DNA of 64,000 nt, from the NCBI GenBank assembly GCA_965216255.1, contig OZ244148.1, positions 310,001-374,000 of the forward strand, written 5' to 3'. The position numbers and the translations under genes were made by a program. The first letter of the stretch is position 1. Every line of letters begins with the position of its first letter. Positions 34,726-44,540 of this stretch are shown here, piece after piece. Source of the DNA: G965216255 sp965216255. Lineage in GTDB: Bacteria; Bacteroidota; Rhodothermia; Rhodothermales; Bin80. The notes beneath the pieces were generated by a model. The model was not told where the DNA came from. It ran no database searches and saw only the letters and a program-made list of their open reading frames with translations.

Positions 34726-35844
34726 ATGCCCGCAGGGACTTTCCATTCACGCGTGCCTCCAATTTCTGCCAAACACGTGCAAAAGAAGCTCAACGTTCTG
34801 GTTGCAGGGTGCGGCCACATGGGCACTTCCCACGCCCGGGCTTACCATGCCATGGATGCCTTTGACATTGTGGGGCTGGTAAGCCGCTCTCCGCAGTCCC
34901 GAGACCGTCTGTCTGCGGAGTTGGGAGGCTATCCCACGTTCTCCCGCTTCGAAGCTGCGCTGGAAGAGACCCGCCCGGATGTCGTTTCCGTGAACACTTA
35001 TCCCGAGACTCATGCGGATTATGTGCGCCAGAGCCTGGCTGCCGGGGCCCACGTATTCGTGGAGAAGCCACTGGCCACCACCGTGGAGGAGGCCCAGGAA
35101 CTCGCGGACCTCGCCGCGGCCCAGGACAAAACACTCGTCGTTGGATACATCCTGCGCGTGCACCCGGCCTGGAAAAAATTCATTGCCCTCGCCCGGACGC
35201 TCGGGAAGCCGCTGGTTATGCGCATGAACCTTAACCAGCAAAGCAAGGGCCCGCAGTGGGGCACCCACAAGGCCCTTATGCACTCCATGTCCCCCATCGT
35301 GGATTGCGGCGTGCACTACGTGGACGTGATGTGCCAGATGACGCGCTCAAGGCCTGTCCGCGTGAGCGCCATCGGCGCGCGGCTCACAGACGAGATTGCC
35401 CCTAGCATGTACAATTATGGCCAGCTCCAGGTGGCCTTTGAAGACGGCTCGGTGGGATGGTACGAGGCGGGCTGGGGACCCATGATGAGCGAGACCGCCT
35501 CGTTTGTCAAGGATGTCGTCGGGCCCCATGGGTGCGTAAGCATTGTCGATGAGGCCAAGGACGTCTCAGACGAAATCGAGGGACACACGCAGACCGGAGG
35601 CCTGCGTGTGCATTACGGGGCGCTGGGCGCCGATGGCGCCTTTACGCGGCCGGATGTCCTTGTCGACACGTCGGGCGAGCCATCGCACGACGAGCTGTGC
35701 GCGCTCGAACAGCAGTTCTTGCTCGAGGCCATTCGCGGGGACCGGGACCTGGCCGGCCACGTGCAGGATGCGGTAAGCAGCCTCAAGATCGTGCTGGCCG
35801 CCGACGTAGCGGCGCGCGAGGGCCGGACCCTGGCCCTGGATTGA
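34726..35844 (+). CDS. Gfo/Idh/MocA-family oxidoreductase
   Basis: The 372-residue enzyme has an N-terminal Rossmann fold (LNVLVAGCGHMGTSHARAYH, about residue 22) and the family signature EKPLATTVEEAQELADLA (about residue 113), whose lysine helps catalysis. The C-terminal domain includes VDCGVHYVDVMCQM with a conserved histidine. It probably oxidises or reduces a sugar or inositol derivative with NAD(P). The first 20 residues before the fold are not conserved, so the true start may be slightly downstream. It follows the TonB receptor after 164 bases and converges on the SusCD operon, so a shared role in sugar use is possible but unproven. Confidence 0.88.
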   Translation: MPAGTFHSRVPPISAKHVQKKLNVLVAGCGHMGTSHARAYHAMDAFDIVGLVSRSPQSRDRLSAELGGYPTFSRFEAALEETRPDVVSVNTYPETHADYVRQSLAAGAHVFVEKPLATTVEEAQELADLAAAQDKTLVVGYILRVHPAWKKFIALARTLGKPLVMRMNLNQQSKGPQWGTHKALMHSMSPIVDCGVHYVDVMCQMTRSRPVRVSAIGARLTDEIAPSMYNYGQLQVAFEDGSVGWYEAGWGPMMSETASFVKDVVGPHGCVSIVDEAKDVSDEIEGHTQTGGLRVHYGALGADGAFTRPDVLVDTSGEPSHDELCALEQQFLLEAIRGDRDLAGHVQDAVSSLKIVLAADVAAREGRTLALD

Positions 35845-35846
35845 CC

Positions 35847-35886
35847 CAAAACAAAAGCGCCACCCCCGAAAAACCGGAGGTGGCGC
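35847..35886 (-). terminator. intrinsic terminator of the SusC-SusD operon
   Basis: On the minus strand GCGCCACCTCCGG, a T-rich loop and CGGGGGTGGCGC form a strong hairpin followed by TTTTGTTTTGG. It lies 24 bases past the SusD stop. The plus strand has no T-run after the hairpin, so it mainly serves the minus operon. Confidence 0.8.
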
Positions 35887-35910
35887 CGCGTAGAGCTTGT
35901 AGAAGCGCCC

Positions 35911-37458
35911 TTACTGGGCATCCCACCACATACGCGTGGTGAATTCATCCGGGCCTTGGTTGGCAATGGCCGCGTTGTAATTCTCGGCGTTCGCTACCTG
36001 CTCCTGCTCACGGTAGCGGAGGCGCCGCGGAACCTGCCCGCCGGCAACGTTGCCAGGGAAGTTGACCGGCGTAATGGCCGGGAAACCGGTGCGGCGGTAG
36101 TTGGCGTAGGCCTCGTACTCGTTTAACAGGACGGCGGCCCACAGCTGGTTACTGATCTGCTCCATGCCGTGGGCGGCTTCGTAGGGATTTGCCGCCAGGT
36201 AGGCGTCAATTTCGGCATCGCCAATGAGCGCGTCGGGACCGTACATCGCGAGGTACTGCATGGCGGCGCGCACGCCGTTGGCGTAGTGCGTGGCGGCATC
36301 GCCGGAATGCCAGCCCCTCAGCGCGGCCTCTGCCTTAAGCAGCTCGACCTCGGCATAGGTCATGAAGAACATGGGGTCGTCAACGCCCTGGATAACCGGG
36401 TTAGGCTGCATGTATACATCCATGCCGCACGGGCTGGCTTCGCTGTCACAGGAGATCCAGCCAGCATGGTTTTCAATCCCGTTGTCGGCGTCCGAACCGC
36501 CGGCCACCTGGCCGTTGGGCATGCCTACCGGGGGCGCTCCGGCCACCGGGATGGCGCCGTAGACCTCGAGGCGAGGATCGCCGTGTTCCACCATCCAGTT
36601 GACAAAGAATTCGGAAAGGCGCGGGCTGCTATCGACAAGGAACACCTGGCCGTTGCCGTTGCGCCACCCGGAGGGATCGTTGTGGGGCACCATCGCGATA
36701 TCGTCGTTGCTCTCCATGGTGCCCCCGGAGATGGCTTTCTGGACCCAGCTCTGCGCTGTGCCCGGATCCACCTTGACCAGCCGCATTCCGAGCCGCAGCA
36801 TGAGGGAATGGGCGAATTTGCGCCACTTCTCCACATCCCCCTGGTACATCAGGTCGCCGGACCCGAAGGTGGCGCCGGCGCCGCTTAGCGTGCTGGCCGC
36901 AGTCTCCAGCCTGGAGAGCATATCGGCGTAAATGGCGGACTGCTGGTCATACTTCGGCTGCGTAATGCCCTCAATAAAGCCGCGCCCCGCCTCGGTGTAC
37001 GGGATGTCTCCGTGCAAATCCGTCATCCGGTGATACATTACCACTCGCAGGATTTGCGCAATCCAGTGCATATTGGCCATCTCCGGATCCTCCGCGGTCT
37101 GGAGTAGCAAATCTTCCATGTTCCTGGACACGTTCGGATAGATGCGGTCCCACATGGCGGCGGAATAGGATCCGATGTACGTGTACTTGTCTCCCGCCCA
37201 GTAGCCGGGCAGCGTGGCGAAGTGCTGGATCATGACCGAACTGTAAATCAGGTTGGTGCGCCAGCTTTCATAGCGACTGCCGGATATATTCACCTGAAGG
37301 TTGGTCAGCTTGAAATTGGGATCGATCTCGCTGGCCTGCGTGGGGTTGACGTTTATCTCTTCAAAGCCACCATCGCAGGAGGAGAAAAGCATCGCGCAAA
37401 AGGCCACAACAGCCAACGCACCGAATCCCTTTAGCGTAGTTTTCATAGGTATAGGCAT
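35911..37458 (-). CDS. SusD/RagB-family nutrient-binding outer membrane lipoprotein
   Basis: The 515-residue protein has a lipoprotein leader with lipobox near FSSC (about residue 28) followed by DGGFEEINVNPTQASEID, typical of the SusD-like_2 group. Helical TPR-like segments follow, and the C-terminal motif PRRLRYREQEQVANAENY is characteristic. It sits on the outside of the outer membrane as the lid of the SusC transporter and binds the incoming glycan or peptide. MPIPMKTTLK offers two starts; MKTTLKGFGALAVV (37446) gives the more usual leader. It lies 34 bases after the SusC gene in the same operon and ends at a clear terminator. Confidence 0.93.
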   Translation of the reverse strand: MPIPMKTTLKGFGALAVVAFCAMLFSSCDGGFEEINVNPTQASEIDPNFKLTNLQVNISGSRYESWRTNLIYSSVMIQHFATLPGYWAGDKYTYIGSYSAAMWDRIYPNVSRNMEDLLLQTAEDPEMANMHWIAQILRVVMYHRMTDLHGDIPYTEAGRGFIEGITQPKYDQQSAIYADMLSRLETAASTLSGAGATFGSGDLMYQGDVEKWRKFAHSLMLRLGMRLVKVDPGTAQSWVQKAISGGTMESNDDIAMVPHNDPSGWRNGNGQVFLVDSSPRLSEFFVNWMVEHGDPRLEVYGAIPVAGAPPVGMPNGQVAGGSDADNGIENHAGWISCDSEASPCGMDVYMQPNPVIQGVDDPMFFMTYAEVELLKAEAALRGWHSGDAATHYANGVRAAMQYLAMYGPDALIGDAEIDAYLAANPYEAAHGMEQISNQLWAAVLLNEYEAYANYRRTGFPAITPVNFPGNVAGGQVPRRLRYREQEQVANAENYNAAIANQGPDEFTTRMWWDAQ

Positions 37459-37492
37459 AGTTTAGGTCCGAATACGGAGAATCGCGAGGTTA

Positions 37493-40400
37493 CTAGAGGC
37501 GCACATTGAGATTGACTCCAATGCTGCGCGTCTGGGGAACACCGGAATGCTCCAGCCCGATACCCGTGTGCGTGTTGTTGAAGATGGATTCAGGATCGAT
37601 ATTGTCTACATTGCTATACAGCAGCCAGAGGTTGCGAGCAACCAGAGACACGGTGGCCACCTTGACCGGGGTGCGGGAAAACACCCGGGTGGGAAGCCGG
37701 TAGCTTAGCTGCAGCTCCCTGAGTTTGACGAAGCTGGCATCGTAGATGAATTCCTCACCTATGAAGCCACCGCCGATGCGTCCCCAGTAGTCCTGCGGAT
37801 CTACCGCCAGGGTGTTGGCAGCGCCCTCCTGCGTAACGCCGTCACCTACAATAGACCCATCAGTCCGGCCCTGCAGCGTATTCTGGTGCAATCCATTGCT
37901 GTAGCCGGCACTGTTCGTTACGGAAAAGATATCCCCACCAAAGCGGAGGTCGACGAGCATGCTAAGCGTAAGGTTGCGGAATCGCAGGCTGTTGGATATG
38001 CCTCCCAGGACATCCGGGCTGCCGTTGCCGATCACGCAAAGATCTCCCGTACGCATCGGAAGCCCATCCGCGTCGTGCACGATGGGCCCGGTGGCATCGC
38101 AGTCCGAACCATCGGCGGGCACATTCTGTCTGAGATATTTGCGCCCCTTGATGGAGCCGTAAGGTTCGCCCACGTCAGCGGTCACGAAATTGCCGCGGTG
38201 GCGGCTTTCGGCCAGTACGAGCGAGGTCTGTCCCTCGACCAGCTCCACCACCTCGTTGGTGTTTCTGGAGAAGTTCAAATCCAGACTCCAACGCATGTCG
38301 CCCGACCGGTACGGCGTCGTGGTCAAAAGCAATTCAATGCCCGAGTTCTTGATTTCGCCGGCATTGATAACCTGGCTGCCGAAGCCCGATGCGTTTGAAA
38401 TCGTCGTCGAGAGTATCTGATCGGTGGCCGACTGGGTATACCAGGTAAAGTCCGCTCCGAACCGGTTGTCTAGGAAGCGCAGGTCGAAGCCTCCCTCGAT
38501 CCCGACGCTGGAGGACGGCTTGAGGTTGGCAAGCGGAATCTGGCCCTGGGCCACGCCGGCGCGTGGCTGCCCGAGATGGCTGCCCTGCAGGCTGTAGGTC
38601 AGCGCCAGCGAATATGGATTCGTGTCACCTCCGACCTCTGCCCAGGAAGCCCGGAGCTTGCCGAAGCTCAGCCAGGAAGGCATCTGCAGGGCGTCGGAAA
38701 AGACAAAGCTGGCGCTAACGGACGGATAGAAATAGGAGTTGTTGTCGATCGGCAGCGTGCTCGACCAGTCATTGCGCGCCGTAAACGTCAGGAAAAAGAC
38801 GTCGCTGTATGAAAGTTCGGCAGAGCCGTAGAGCGAATTGATCTGCTTCTCGTTGTAGCCGTATCCGTGAGAGCGCGTGTTCTGGTTGGTAACGACCTCG
38901 AGACCGGGCACGTTGAAACCACCTCCCCCGCTCAGCGTGAGGTTCTCTCTCTCGCGGTAAAGAAGATTGCCGCCCAAATTGGCCTGGATGCCAATCGCAC
39001 TGACCTGCCTGTTCGCCGTCACAAGGAAATCGGTATTGATCTCCGTGATCTTGAAGTTCTGCTCCCTCTGGCCCCCGAGCGGTGAATACGCGGTGCCGAA
39101 AGGTGTGATGGAAGTCCGGCGTGTGGAGTACGTGTCCCCGCCGAAGCGGCCCATCACCGACAACCAGTCCGCGAGCTGGTACGTTAACGAGGCGAATCCA
39201 ATGATGCGCCGATCTTCGTCCCGGTTGGTGAACTGGTGCGCGGCCCAGTAGGGATTCTGCTGGTAAATGCTGCCGAACAGGCCGCGGTGCAATTCGCGTC
39301 CGTCCACATCGGTGCCCGGATCCGTACAGTCAGGCTGCTCCGGAGGACACTCCAGCGAGGTCACATCCACATTGCGAGCCAGCTGGTAGACCGAATAGTT
39401 GGCATTGCCCGGCGAGTCGGAAAGGCGTGGCCGGTTTACCACGAACTCCCGTACGAAATTGAGCTTCGCGTCCGCGCTCAGCCGGGAGCCGAAGTTGGAG
39501 GTGCCCCGCATCGAAAACGATGTACGCTGAAGACCGGAGTTGGGACTGATACCCTCGTTTTCCAGATGTGACAGGCCGATTCGCATGGACGAATTCTGCG
39601 TGGCGGTAGTGAGCGCCAGCGAATTGGTGGACGTGATCCCGGTGTTGTAAAAGGTCTCCACGGCGTCCTGCACGAGGGAGTAGGGCTGCATGGTGCCGTC
39701 CCAGCTGATGGCATCCGAGCCATCCAGCGGCGCTCCCCAGGACACGTCTGCCGTATTGAGCGCATCATCGACCGATGAAGGCTTCGCTCCACGCGTGCCC
39801 TGCCCGTACTGATCCTGCCAGTTTGTCTTGACAAGGACATCCTCGAATGTGGTATTGCTGCTGAATTCCACGCCCAGACCAAGGCCGGGCGTTGCTTTCT
39901 TGGTCGTGATCAGAATGACACCGTTCTTTGCGCGCGTACCGTAGAGCGCCGCCGCTGAGGGTCCCTTCAAGACCGTCACTTTCTCGATGTCGTCCGCGTT
40001 GACGGAAGATATCCCGTCTCCGCCGTCAGAGCCGCCCCACATGCCGGCCGAACCCAGCGTCGAGTTGTCAATGGGTACTCCGTCCACGACGTAGAGCGGC
40101 TGGCTATCCTCGCCGAGCGAAGATGCGCCGCGAATGATGACGCGGCTTGAGCCGGCAGGACCCGTCGCCGGTTTGGTAACCAGAACGCCGGCTACCTTGC
40201 CCGCCAGGGCATTGGCGACATTGTTTTCACGGGCTTCCCGCAGTTCCTCGCCACCGACCTCCGAGACGGCGTAGCCCACGGCTCGCTGCTTTCTTTCAAT
40301 GCCGCCGGCCGTGACCACAACCTCTTCCAGGAGGGCCGTATCTTCGGCGAGCGATACCGAAAGGTCGCTCTGCCCGCCAACGGCGACGGTCTGAGACACA

Positions 40401-40681
40401 AAGCCCACAAATGTGAACACTACGCTTGCGCTCGGGCTTGCAACCGTAAGCGAGAATGTGCCGTCGACGTCCGTGGCGGTGCCGTTCATGGTGCCGACTT
40501 CCACGACATTCACCCCGGCAAGCGGCATGTTGTCGGATTGCGAAACAACGGTGCCCCGGACGGTATGGACCTGTGCTCGTGCGCTATCTGTCATTGCCAG
40601 GACGAGCAGGCAAAGAAGCGCACCCCGAAGAAGGTCAGGCGCCTTTCGAAGCATAGCCGGCGATGGAAGCCATGTATTCAT
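37493..40681 (-). CDS. SusC/RagA-family TonB-linked outer membrane transporter
   Basis: From MNTWLPSPAMLRKAPDLLRG the product is about 1,062 residues. It has a signal peptide ending at DSARAQ, a CarboxypepD_reg-like domain (VHTVRGTVVSQSDNMPLAG), and a plug. The plug includes the SusC hallmark ENNVANALAGKVAGVLVTKP and IIRGASSLGEDSQPLYVVDG. A large barrel follows, ending in RSIGVNLNVRL. It imports oligomers held by the neighbouring SusD lipoprotein. An upstream ATG at 40810 would add 43 residues unlike a signal peptide and is rejected. The operon has no adjacent glycoside hydrolase, so the substrate cannot be named. Confidence 0.93.
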   Translation of the reverse strand: MNTWLPSPAMLRKAPDLLRGALLCLLVLAMTDSARAQVHTVRGTVVSQSDNMPLAGVNVVEVGTMNGTATDVDGTFSLTVASPSASVVFTFVGFVSQTVAVGGQSDLSVSLAEDTALLEEVVVTAGGIERKQRAVGYAVSEVGGEELREARENNVANALAGKVAGVLVTKPATGPAGSSRVIIRGASSLGEDSQPLYVVDGVPIDNSTLGSAGMWGGSDGGDGISSVNADDIEKVTVLKGPSAAALYGTRAKNGVILITTKKATPGLGLGVEFSSNTTFEDVLVKTNWQDQYGQGTRGAKPSSVDDALNTADVSWGAPLDGSDAISWDGTMQPYSLVQDAVETFYNTGITSTNSLALTTATQNSSMRIGLSHLENEGISPNSGLQRTSFSMRGTSNFGSRLSADAKLNFVREFVVNRPRLSDSPGNANYSVYQLARNVDVTSLECPPEQPDCTDPGTDVDGRELHRGLFGSIYQQNPYWAAHQFTNRDEDRRIIGFASLTYQLADWLSVMGRFGGDTYSTRRTSITPFGTAYSPLGGQREQNFKITEINTDFLVTANRQVSAIGIQANLGGNLLYRERENLTLSGGGGFNVPGLEVVTNQNTRSHGYGYNEKQINSLYGSAELSYSDVFFLTFTARNDWSSTLPIDNNSYFYPSVSASFVFSDALQMPSWLSFGKLRASWAEVGGDTNPYSLALTYSLQGSHLGQPRAGVAQGQIPLANLKPSSSVGIEGGFDLRFLDNRFGADFTWYTQSATDQILSTTISNASGFGSQVINAGEIKNSGIELLLTTTPYRSGDMRWSLDLNFSRNTNEVVELVEGQTSLVLAESRHRGNFVTADVGEPYGSIKGRKYLRQNVPADGSDCDATGPIVHDADGLPMRTGDLCVIGNGSPDVLGGISNSLRFRNLTLSMLVDLRFGGDIFSVTNSAGYSNGLHQNTLQGRTDGSIVGDGVTQEGAANTLAVDPQDYWGRIGGGFIGEEFIYDASFVKLRELQLSYRLPTRVFSRTPVKVATVSLVARNLWLLYSNVDNIDPESIFNNTHTGIGLEHSGVPQTRSIGVNLNVRL

Positions 40682-40830
40682 TGCAAACGGTGCTGTTGGG
40701 TGAAGGAAATCCCATGTCGAGAGGGGCCCGCCGAAGAATGGGTCCCTGATAAGTGTAAGCCCGAAATGATAACAACAAAGCGGATTAATAGCAAGTGCGC
40801 CTTGGGGCATTTAATCCGCCCCCACTGCCG

Positions 40831-42339
40831 CTATCGCCTGAAACTGTAATTAGGGGATTCCTTGGTAATGTGTACATCGTGGGGATGGCTCTCGCGAAGG
40901 CCGGAGTCCGTTATCCGTACAAATCGTGCGCGCTGCCGGAACTCTTGCATCGTCGCACACCCGCAATAGCCCATGGCCGCGCGCAGGCCCCCTATCATCT
41001 GGTAGACTACTTCGCTCAGGTTCCCGCTGTAGGGCACGCGTCCTTCTATGCCTTCCGGCACCAGTTTCTTGATGTCGTCCTCGGCATCCTGGAAATAGCG
41101 ATCCTTGCTCCCGGACTGCATGGCGCCAAGAGATCCCATCCCCCTGTAACTCTTGAACTTGCGGCCGTCATACAAGATGGTCTCTCCTGGGCTTTCCTCC
41201 ACTGCGGCAAAGAGGCTGCCGATCATGACGGTTTCGGCGCCGGCAGCCAGGGCCTTGGCAATGTCTCCCGTCTGCTTGACGCCCCCGTCGGCAATGACGG
41301 GAACGTTATGGCGCTCGGCCACGGCTGCGCACTCCATGATGGCAGTGAGCTGCGGGACGCCTACGCCTGCCACGACCCGTGTCGTACATATGGACCCGGG
41401 TCCGATACCCACCTTGACGGCGTCGGCACCGGCCGCAATCAAATCTTCCGTTCCCTCGCCCGTGGCCACGTTGCCGGCCACGACATCCAGTTGCGGCGCC
41501 GCCAGCTTTACGCGCTCCACGGCCTGGAGCACCCCCTCGCTATGGCCGTGGGCCGTATCCACGACCACAAAATCCACGCCTGCTTCGACCAGCGCCGTAA
41601 GTCGCTCACTCAGATCGGCCGTTACGCCCACGGCGGCGCCCACGCGCAGGCGTCCGTGCGCATCCTTGCATGCCAGCGGATGGCGCCGCTTCTTCTCTAT
41701 GTCCTTGAACGTTATCAGCCCCGTCAGGAATCCCGCTTCGTCTACCACGGGGAGCTTCTCTATCTTGTACTTCTGCAGCGTCGCCTCGGCCTGTTCCAGC
41801 GTCGTGCCTACCGGTGCTGTCACCAGATTGTGGCTGGTCATGATTTGCTCCAGGAGCTCTTCGTCGTCCGCCTGAAACCGCAGGTCCCGGTTCGTAACGA
41901 TGCCTACCAGGCACCCGGAGGCGTCCACAATCGGAATACCCCCAATGGAATAGCGAGCCATGAGCCCGCGGGCATCCCGTACGCAGCGATTGGCCTCGAG
42001 CGTAATCGGATCCATAATCATGCCGCTCTCGGAGCGTTTTACCCGCCGGACCTCTCCTGCCTGCTGCTCGGCCGACATGTTCTTGTGCAGGACCCCTATG
42101 CCTCCCTCCCGGGCCATGGCGATAGCCAGGCCGGATTCCGTGACCGTATCCATGGCCGCAGAAAGCAGCGGTACATGGAGCGAAATGTGCCGGGTCAGAC
42201 GCGAAGCAATGGCCACGTCGCGCGGCATCACGCGCGAGCGGCCCGGCACCAGGAGCACGTCGTCGTAGGTCAGGCCTTCGTGGCGAATCTTGGCCTCCAG
42301 TACCCGGGCCAGCGTTTGGGAAGCAGTCGGATGTGTCAT
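40831..42339 (-). CDS. guaB: inosine-5'-monophosphate dehydrogenase
   Basis: The 502-residue enzyme converts IMP to XMP with NAD, the committed step of GMP synthesis in the cytosol. Visible parts are the N-terminal LTYDDVLLVPGRS, two CBS domains inserted at about residues 100-220 (SIGGIPIVDASGCLVGIVTN), and the catalytic loop GIGPGSICTTRVVAGVGVPQ with its active-site cysteine near residue 312. Beyond these are GGVKQTGDIAKALAAGAETV and the flap region MGSLGAMQSGSKDRYF. Length and order are standard. It is last in the long minus-strand cluster, 11 bases after rluB. Confidence 0.97.
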   Translation of the reverse strand: MTHPTASQTLARVLEAKIRHEGLTYDDVLLVPGRSRVMPRDVAIASRLTRHISLHVPLLSAAMDTVTESGLAIAMAREGGIGVLHKNMSAEQQAGEVRRVKRSESGMIMDPITLEANRCVRDARGLMARYSIGGIPIVDASGCLVGIVTNRDLRFQADDEELLEQIMTSHNLVTAPVGTTLEQAEATLQKYKIEKLPVVDEAGFLTGLITFKDIEKKRRHPLACKDAHGRLRVGAAVGVTADLSERLTALVEAGVDFVVVDTAHGHSEGVLQAVERVKLAAPQLDVVAGNVATGEGTEDLIAAGADAVKVGIGPGSICTTRVVAGVGVPQLTAIMECAAVAERHNVPVIADGGVKQTGDIAKALAAGAETVMIGSLFAAVEESPGETILYDGRKFKSYRGMGSLGAMQSGSKDRYFQDAEDDIKKLVPEGIEGRVPYSGNLSEVVYQMIGGLRAAMGYCGCATMQEFRQRARFVRITDSGLRESHPHDVHITKESPNYSFRR

Positions 42340-42350
42340 GGCAGAAGACG

Positions 42351-43124
42351 TTACCTAAGGTGAACCAGCCTGCGCATGCGCCTGATTTCGGCAGTCTGCA
42401 AGATGCGCCAGCGGCCTCTTTGCAGCCCCTTGGTCGTCAATCCGGCATAGGCCACGCGCTCCAGGCTGACCACGGCGTGGCCGAGGGCCTCGAACATGCG
42501 GCGCACCTGCCGGTTGCGGCCCGTGTGAATCTCGAGCGCCACGCAGCGCGGAGCATGCTCGCCTACCAAGACGGCCATGTCCGCAGCGGCAGGGCCGTCC
42601 TCAAGCGCAACGCCGTCCCGAAGACAGGCCAAGTCGCGCTGCGATACCTCTCGTTGCAATTGCGCGACGTACCGCTTGGCCACCGCAAAACGGGGATGCA
42701 TCAGGCGGTGCGCCAGGTCTCCGTCCGTCGTCAAGACCAGCGCGCCCGTAGTATTTCTGTCGAGGCGCCCAACCGGAAACATGCCAGGGCGCACTTTGTC
42801 GGCCACGAGGTCAAGTACGGTTTGCCTGCCCCGGTCATCCTTCACGGACGTGATGACGCCCGCCGGCTTGTTGAGCAGGATATACTGAAAGGGACTGGGA
42901 GAAATGGTCTTCCCGTTGACCTCGACCGTATCGCCGGCCGCCACCACATGCCAGTACTCTGACACCACGCGGCCGTTGACCTTCACCTTGCCCTGGTCGA
43001 TCAAATCGTCCGCCTTTCGCCGGGAACAGATGCCCGCGCGCGCCACATAACGGTTGAGCCGTCCGGTCGTGAGTGCGGGACTATCTATGGCGCTCTGATC
43101 CCGAGGTCCGCGCGAAGCTTTCCG
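42351..43124 (-). CDS. rluB: 23S rRNA pseudouridine synthase, RluB/RsuA family
   Basis: From MRKASRGPRDQSAID the product is about 257 residues. It has an N-terminal S4 RNA-binding domain (LNRYVARAGICSRRKADDLI, then DQGKVKVNGRVV) and the catalytic GRLDRNTTGALVLTTDGDLA with the essential aspartate. The signature GRNRQVRRMFEALGH lies in the C-terminal half. It isomerises a uridine in helix 89 of 23S rRNA if it is RluB; RluE/RsuA roles are possible but less likely. An ATG at 43157 lies inside the intergenic hairpin and is not preferred. It follows scpB after that hairpin. Confidence 0.9.
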   Translation of the reverse strand, partial: RKASRGPRDQSAIDSPALTTGRLNRYVARAGICSRRKADDLIDQGKVKVNGRVVSEYWHVVAAGDTVEVNGKTISPSPFQYILLNKPAGVITSVKDDRGRQTVLDLVADKVRPGMFPVGRLDRNTTGALVLTTDGDLAHRLMHPRFAVAKRYVAQLQREVSQRDLACLRDGVALEDGPAAADMAVLVGEHAPRCVALEIHTGRNRQVRRMFEALGHAVVSLERVAYAGLTTKGLQRGRWRILQTAEIRRMRRLVHLR

Positions 43125-43142
43125 CATGGTCTTGAAATGACA

Positions 43143-43167
43143 AAGGCACGGCGGCATGCCGTGCCTT
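43143..43167 (-). terminator. hairpin between scpB and rluB, terminator-like
   Basis: AAGGCACGGC and GCCGTGCCTT form a perfect 10-bp stem with a 5-base loop, four bases after the scpB stop. On the minus strand it is followed by TGTCATTT, a poor U-tract, so it is more likely a partial terminator or RNA-stability element than a full stop. Confidence 0.5.
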
Positions 43168-43170
43168 CAA

Positions 43171-43815
43171 CTAGTGGTCCGGTGCTTGCGCGTCCGGCTT
43201 GGATTCCAGCCCCTTTAACATCAAAAGCCGTGCCCGTTCCTGGTTGAATGAGGGATCTTGAAGCAACTCTTCTATTTCGCGAAGGTTCGGCAGCTGCTCC
43301 AGGCCTACGAGACCGAATTCTTCAAGGAACCGGGAAGTCGTGGCGTAGAGAATCGGGCGCCCGAGTGAGTCCGCGCGGCCGGCCACATCAATGAGTCCGA
43401 TGTCCAGCAGCCGGCGCAGTGCATAGTCCGAATCGACGCCGCGAATGTTATCAATTTCGGGCTTCGTGGTCGGCTGCCGGTACGCCAGTATGGCGAGCGT
43501 TTCCATGAGCGGGCGCGTAAGGCGCCGCCCCTGGTCACTGCGGAAATAGGCCCTCAGGTAGGCTGCCACCTCGGCCGTCGTGGTCATCCGGAAGCCGCCG
43601 GCCCAGTTGCGGAGCCGCAGCACACTCCCGGCGCGCTCATACGCCGCATTGACGAGAAGAACAGCCTCGCGCACCTGGTCCTCGGAGGGCCGCTCCACCT
43701 CCATGACCTCGGAATATATGCTGGCTATCTGCTGCGTCCGAACGGGCTCGTCGGCGGCGAAAACGAGGGCCTCAACGGCGCGGTTCAGATCGGCTATTCG
43801 GGTTACTTCGTCCAT
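43171..43815 (-). CDS. scpB: segregation and condensation protein B
   Basis: The 214-residue winged-helix protein matches ScpB: LNRAVEALVFAADEPVRTQQ at the start, LRLRNWAGGFRMTTTAEVAA, TRPLMETLAILAYRQPTTKP and IDNIRGVDSDYALRRLLDIG. It dimerises and binds ScpA to form the SMC complex that organises and segregates the chromosome. The gene lies 11 bases after scpA, as usual. The smc gene is not in this window. Confidence 0.94.
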   Translation of the reverse strand: MDEVTRIADLNRAVEALVFAADEPVRTQQIASIYSEVMEVERPSEDQVREAVLLVNAAYERAGSVLRLRNWAGGFRMTTTAEVAAYLRAYFRSDQGRRLTRPLMETLAILAYRQPTTKPEIDNIRGVDSDYALRRLLDIGLIDVAGRADSLGRPILYATTSRFLEEFGLVGLEQLPNLREIEELLQDPSFNQERARLLMLKGLESKPDAQAPDH

Positions 43816-43826
43816 GGCACGGGTGC

Positions 43827-44531
43827 TTACAGGCGCTTCACGCTAAAGTCGTCCGCAGTCTCCGAAAGGGCAAGGCCTACGAGCCCCTGCTGCGCCATTT
43901 CTAGAATGGCGAGAAATGTCGAGATAATAAACCGCTTCGCCCTGCCCGCCACCAAGAGCGAGAACGCCTGCTCAGGCCGCGCGGCCAGGGAGCGCAGTAC
44001 GAAGTTTCGCTGCTGTTCGATCGTGTAATTGGCAGCGCTTATTTGCAGCTCCGGCTCCTCTTCGGCCTCCGTCAGCACCCTGCGGAGCGCACCGATCAGG
44101 TCGTAGATGGAGGTATTGACCAGTTTTTCCGGCGGCACGGCCTCAAACTGGGGGGCTGACGCCTTACCGCGCGTAAATAGCATGGAGCGCTCCTCGCTCA
44201 GCGTGCCCAGCTTCTCGGCCGCTTCCTTGTATCGCCGGTATTCCAGGAGCCGCTCCACCAGCTCCTGCCGGGGATCCAGGACCTCGTTCTCGTCGTCGGT
44301 CTCCGGGCGGGGAAGCAGCATGCGTGCCTTAATGCCAATAAGAAGCGCGGCCATATAAATGAAATCCGCGGCGCCGTCCAGGTCGATGTCTTCCAGCACG
44401 CGCACATATTCCAGATATTCATGGGTAATGGCCGCGATCGGAATATCAAAAATATCGAGTTCGTCCCGCCGGATCAAGAAAAGCAGCAAATCCAGCGGCC
44501 CTTCAAAATCCTTGAGCTGAATGCGGTACAT
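43827..44531 (-). CDS. scpA: segregation and condensation protein A (kleisin)
   Basis: The 234-residue kleisin begins YRIQLKDFEGPLDLLLFLIR, the N-terminal SMC-neck-binding helix, and continues RDELDIFDIPIAAITHEYLE and DLDGAADFIYMAALLIGIKA. The C-terminal winged helix (FLAILEMAQQGLVGLALSET) binds the SMC head. It bridges the two SMC heads, with ScpB on its middle region. It sits 9 bases after the epimerase gene and 11 before scpB, so all are probably co-transcribed. Confidence 0.94.
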   Translation of the reverse strand: MYRIQLKDFEGPLDLLLFLIRRDELDIFDIPIAAITHEYLEYVRVLEDIDLDGAADFIYMAALLIGIKARMLLPRPETDDENEVLDPRQELVERLLEYRRYKEAAEKLGTLSEERSMLFTRGKASAPQFEAVPPEKLVNTSIYDLIGALRRVLTEAEEEPELQISAANYTIEQQRNFVLRSLAARPEQAFSLLVAGRAKRFIISTFLAILEMAQQGLVGLALSETADDFSVKRL

Positions 44532-44540
44532 CGCCTGAGT

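Noticed and set aside
40795..42363. 522-codon plus-strand frame
   Set aside because: It is antisense to guaB, whose frame carries all IMP dehydrogenase motifs.
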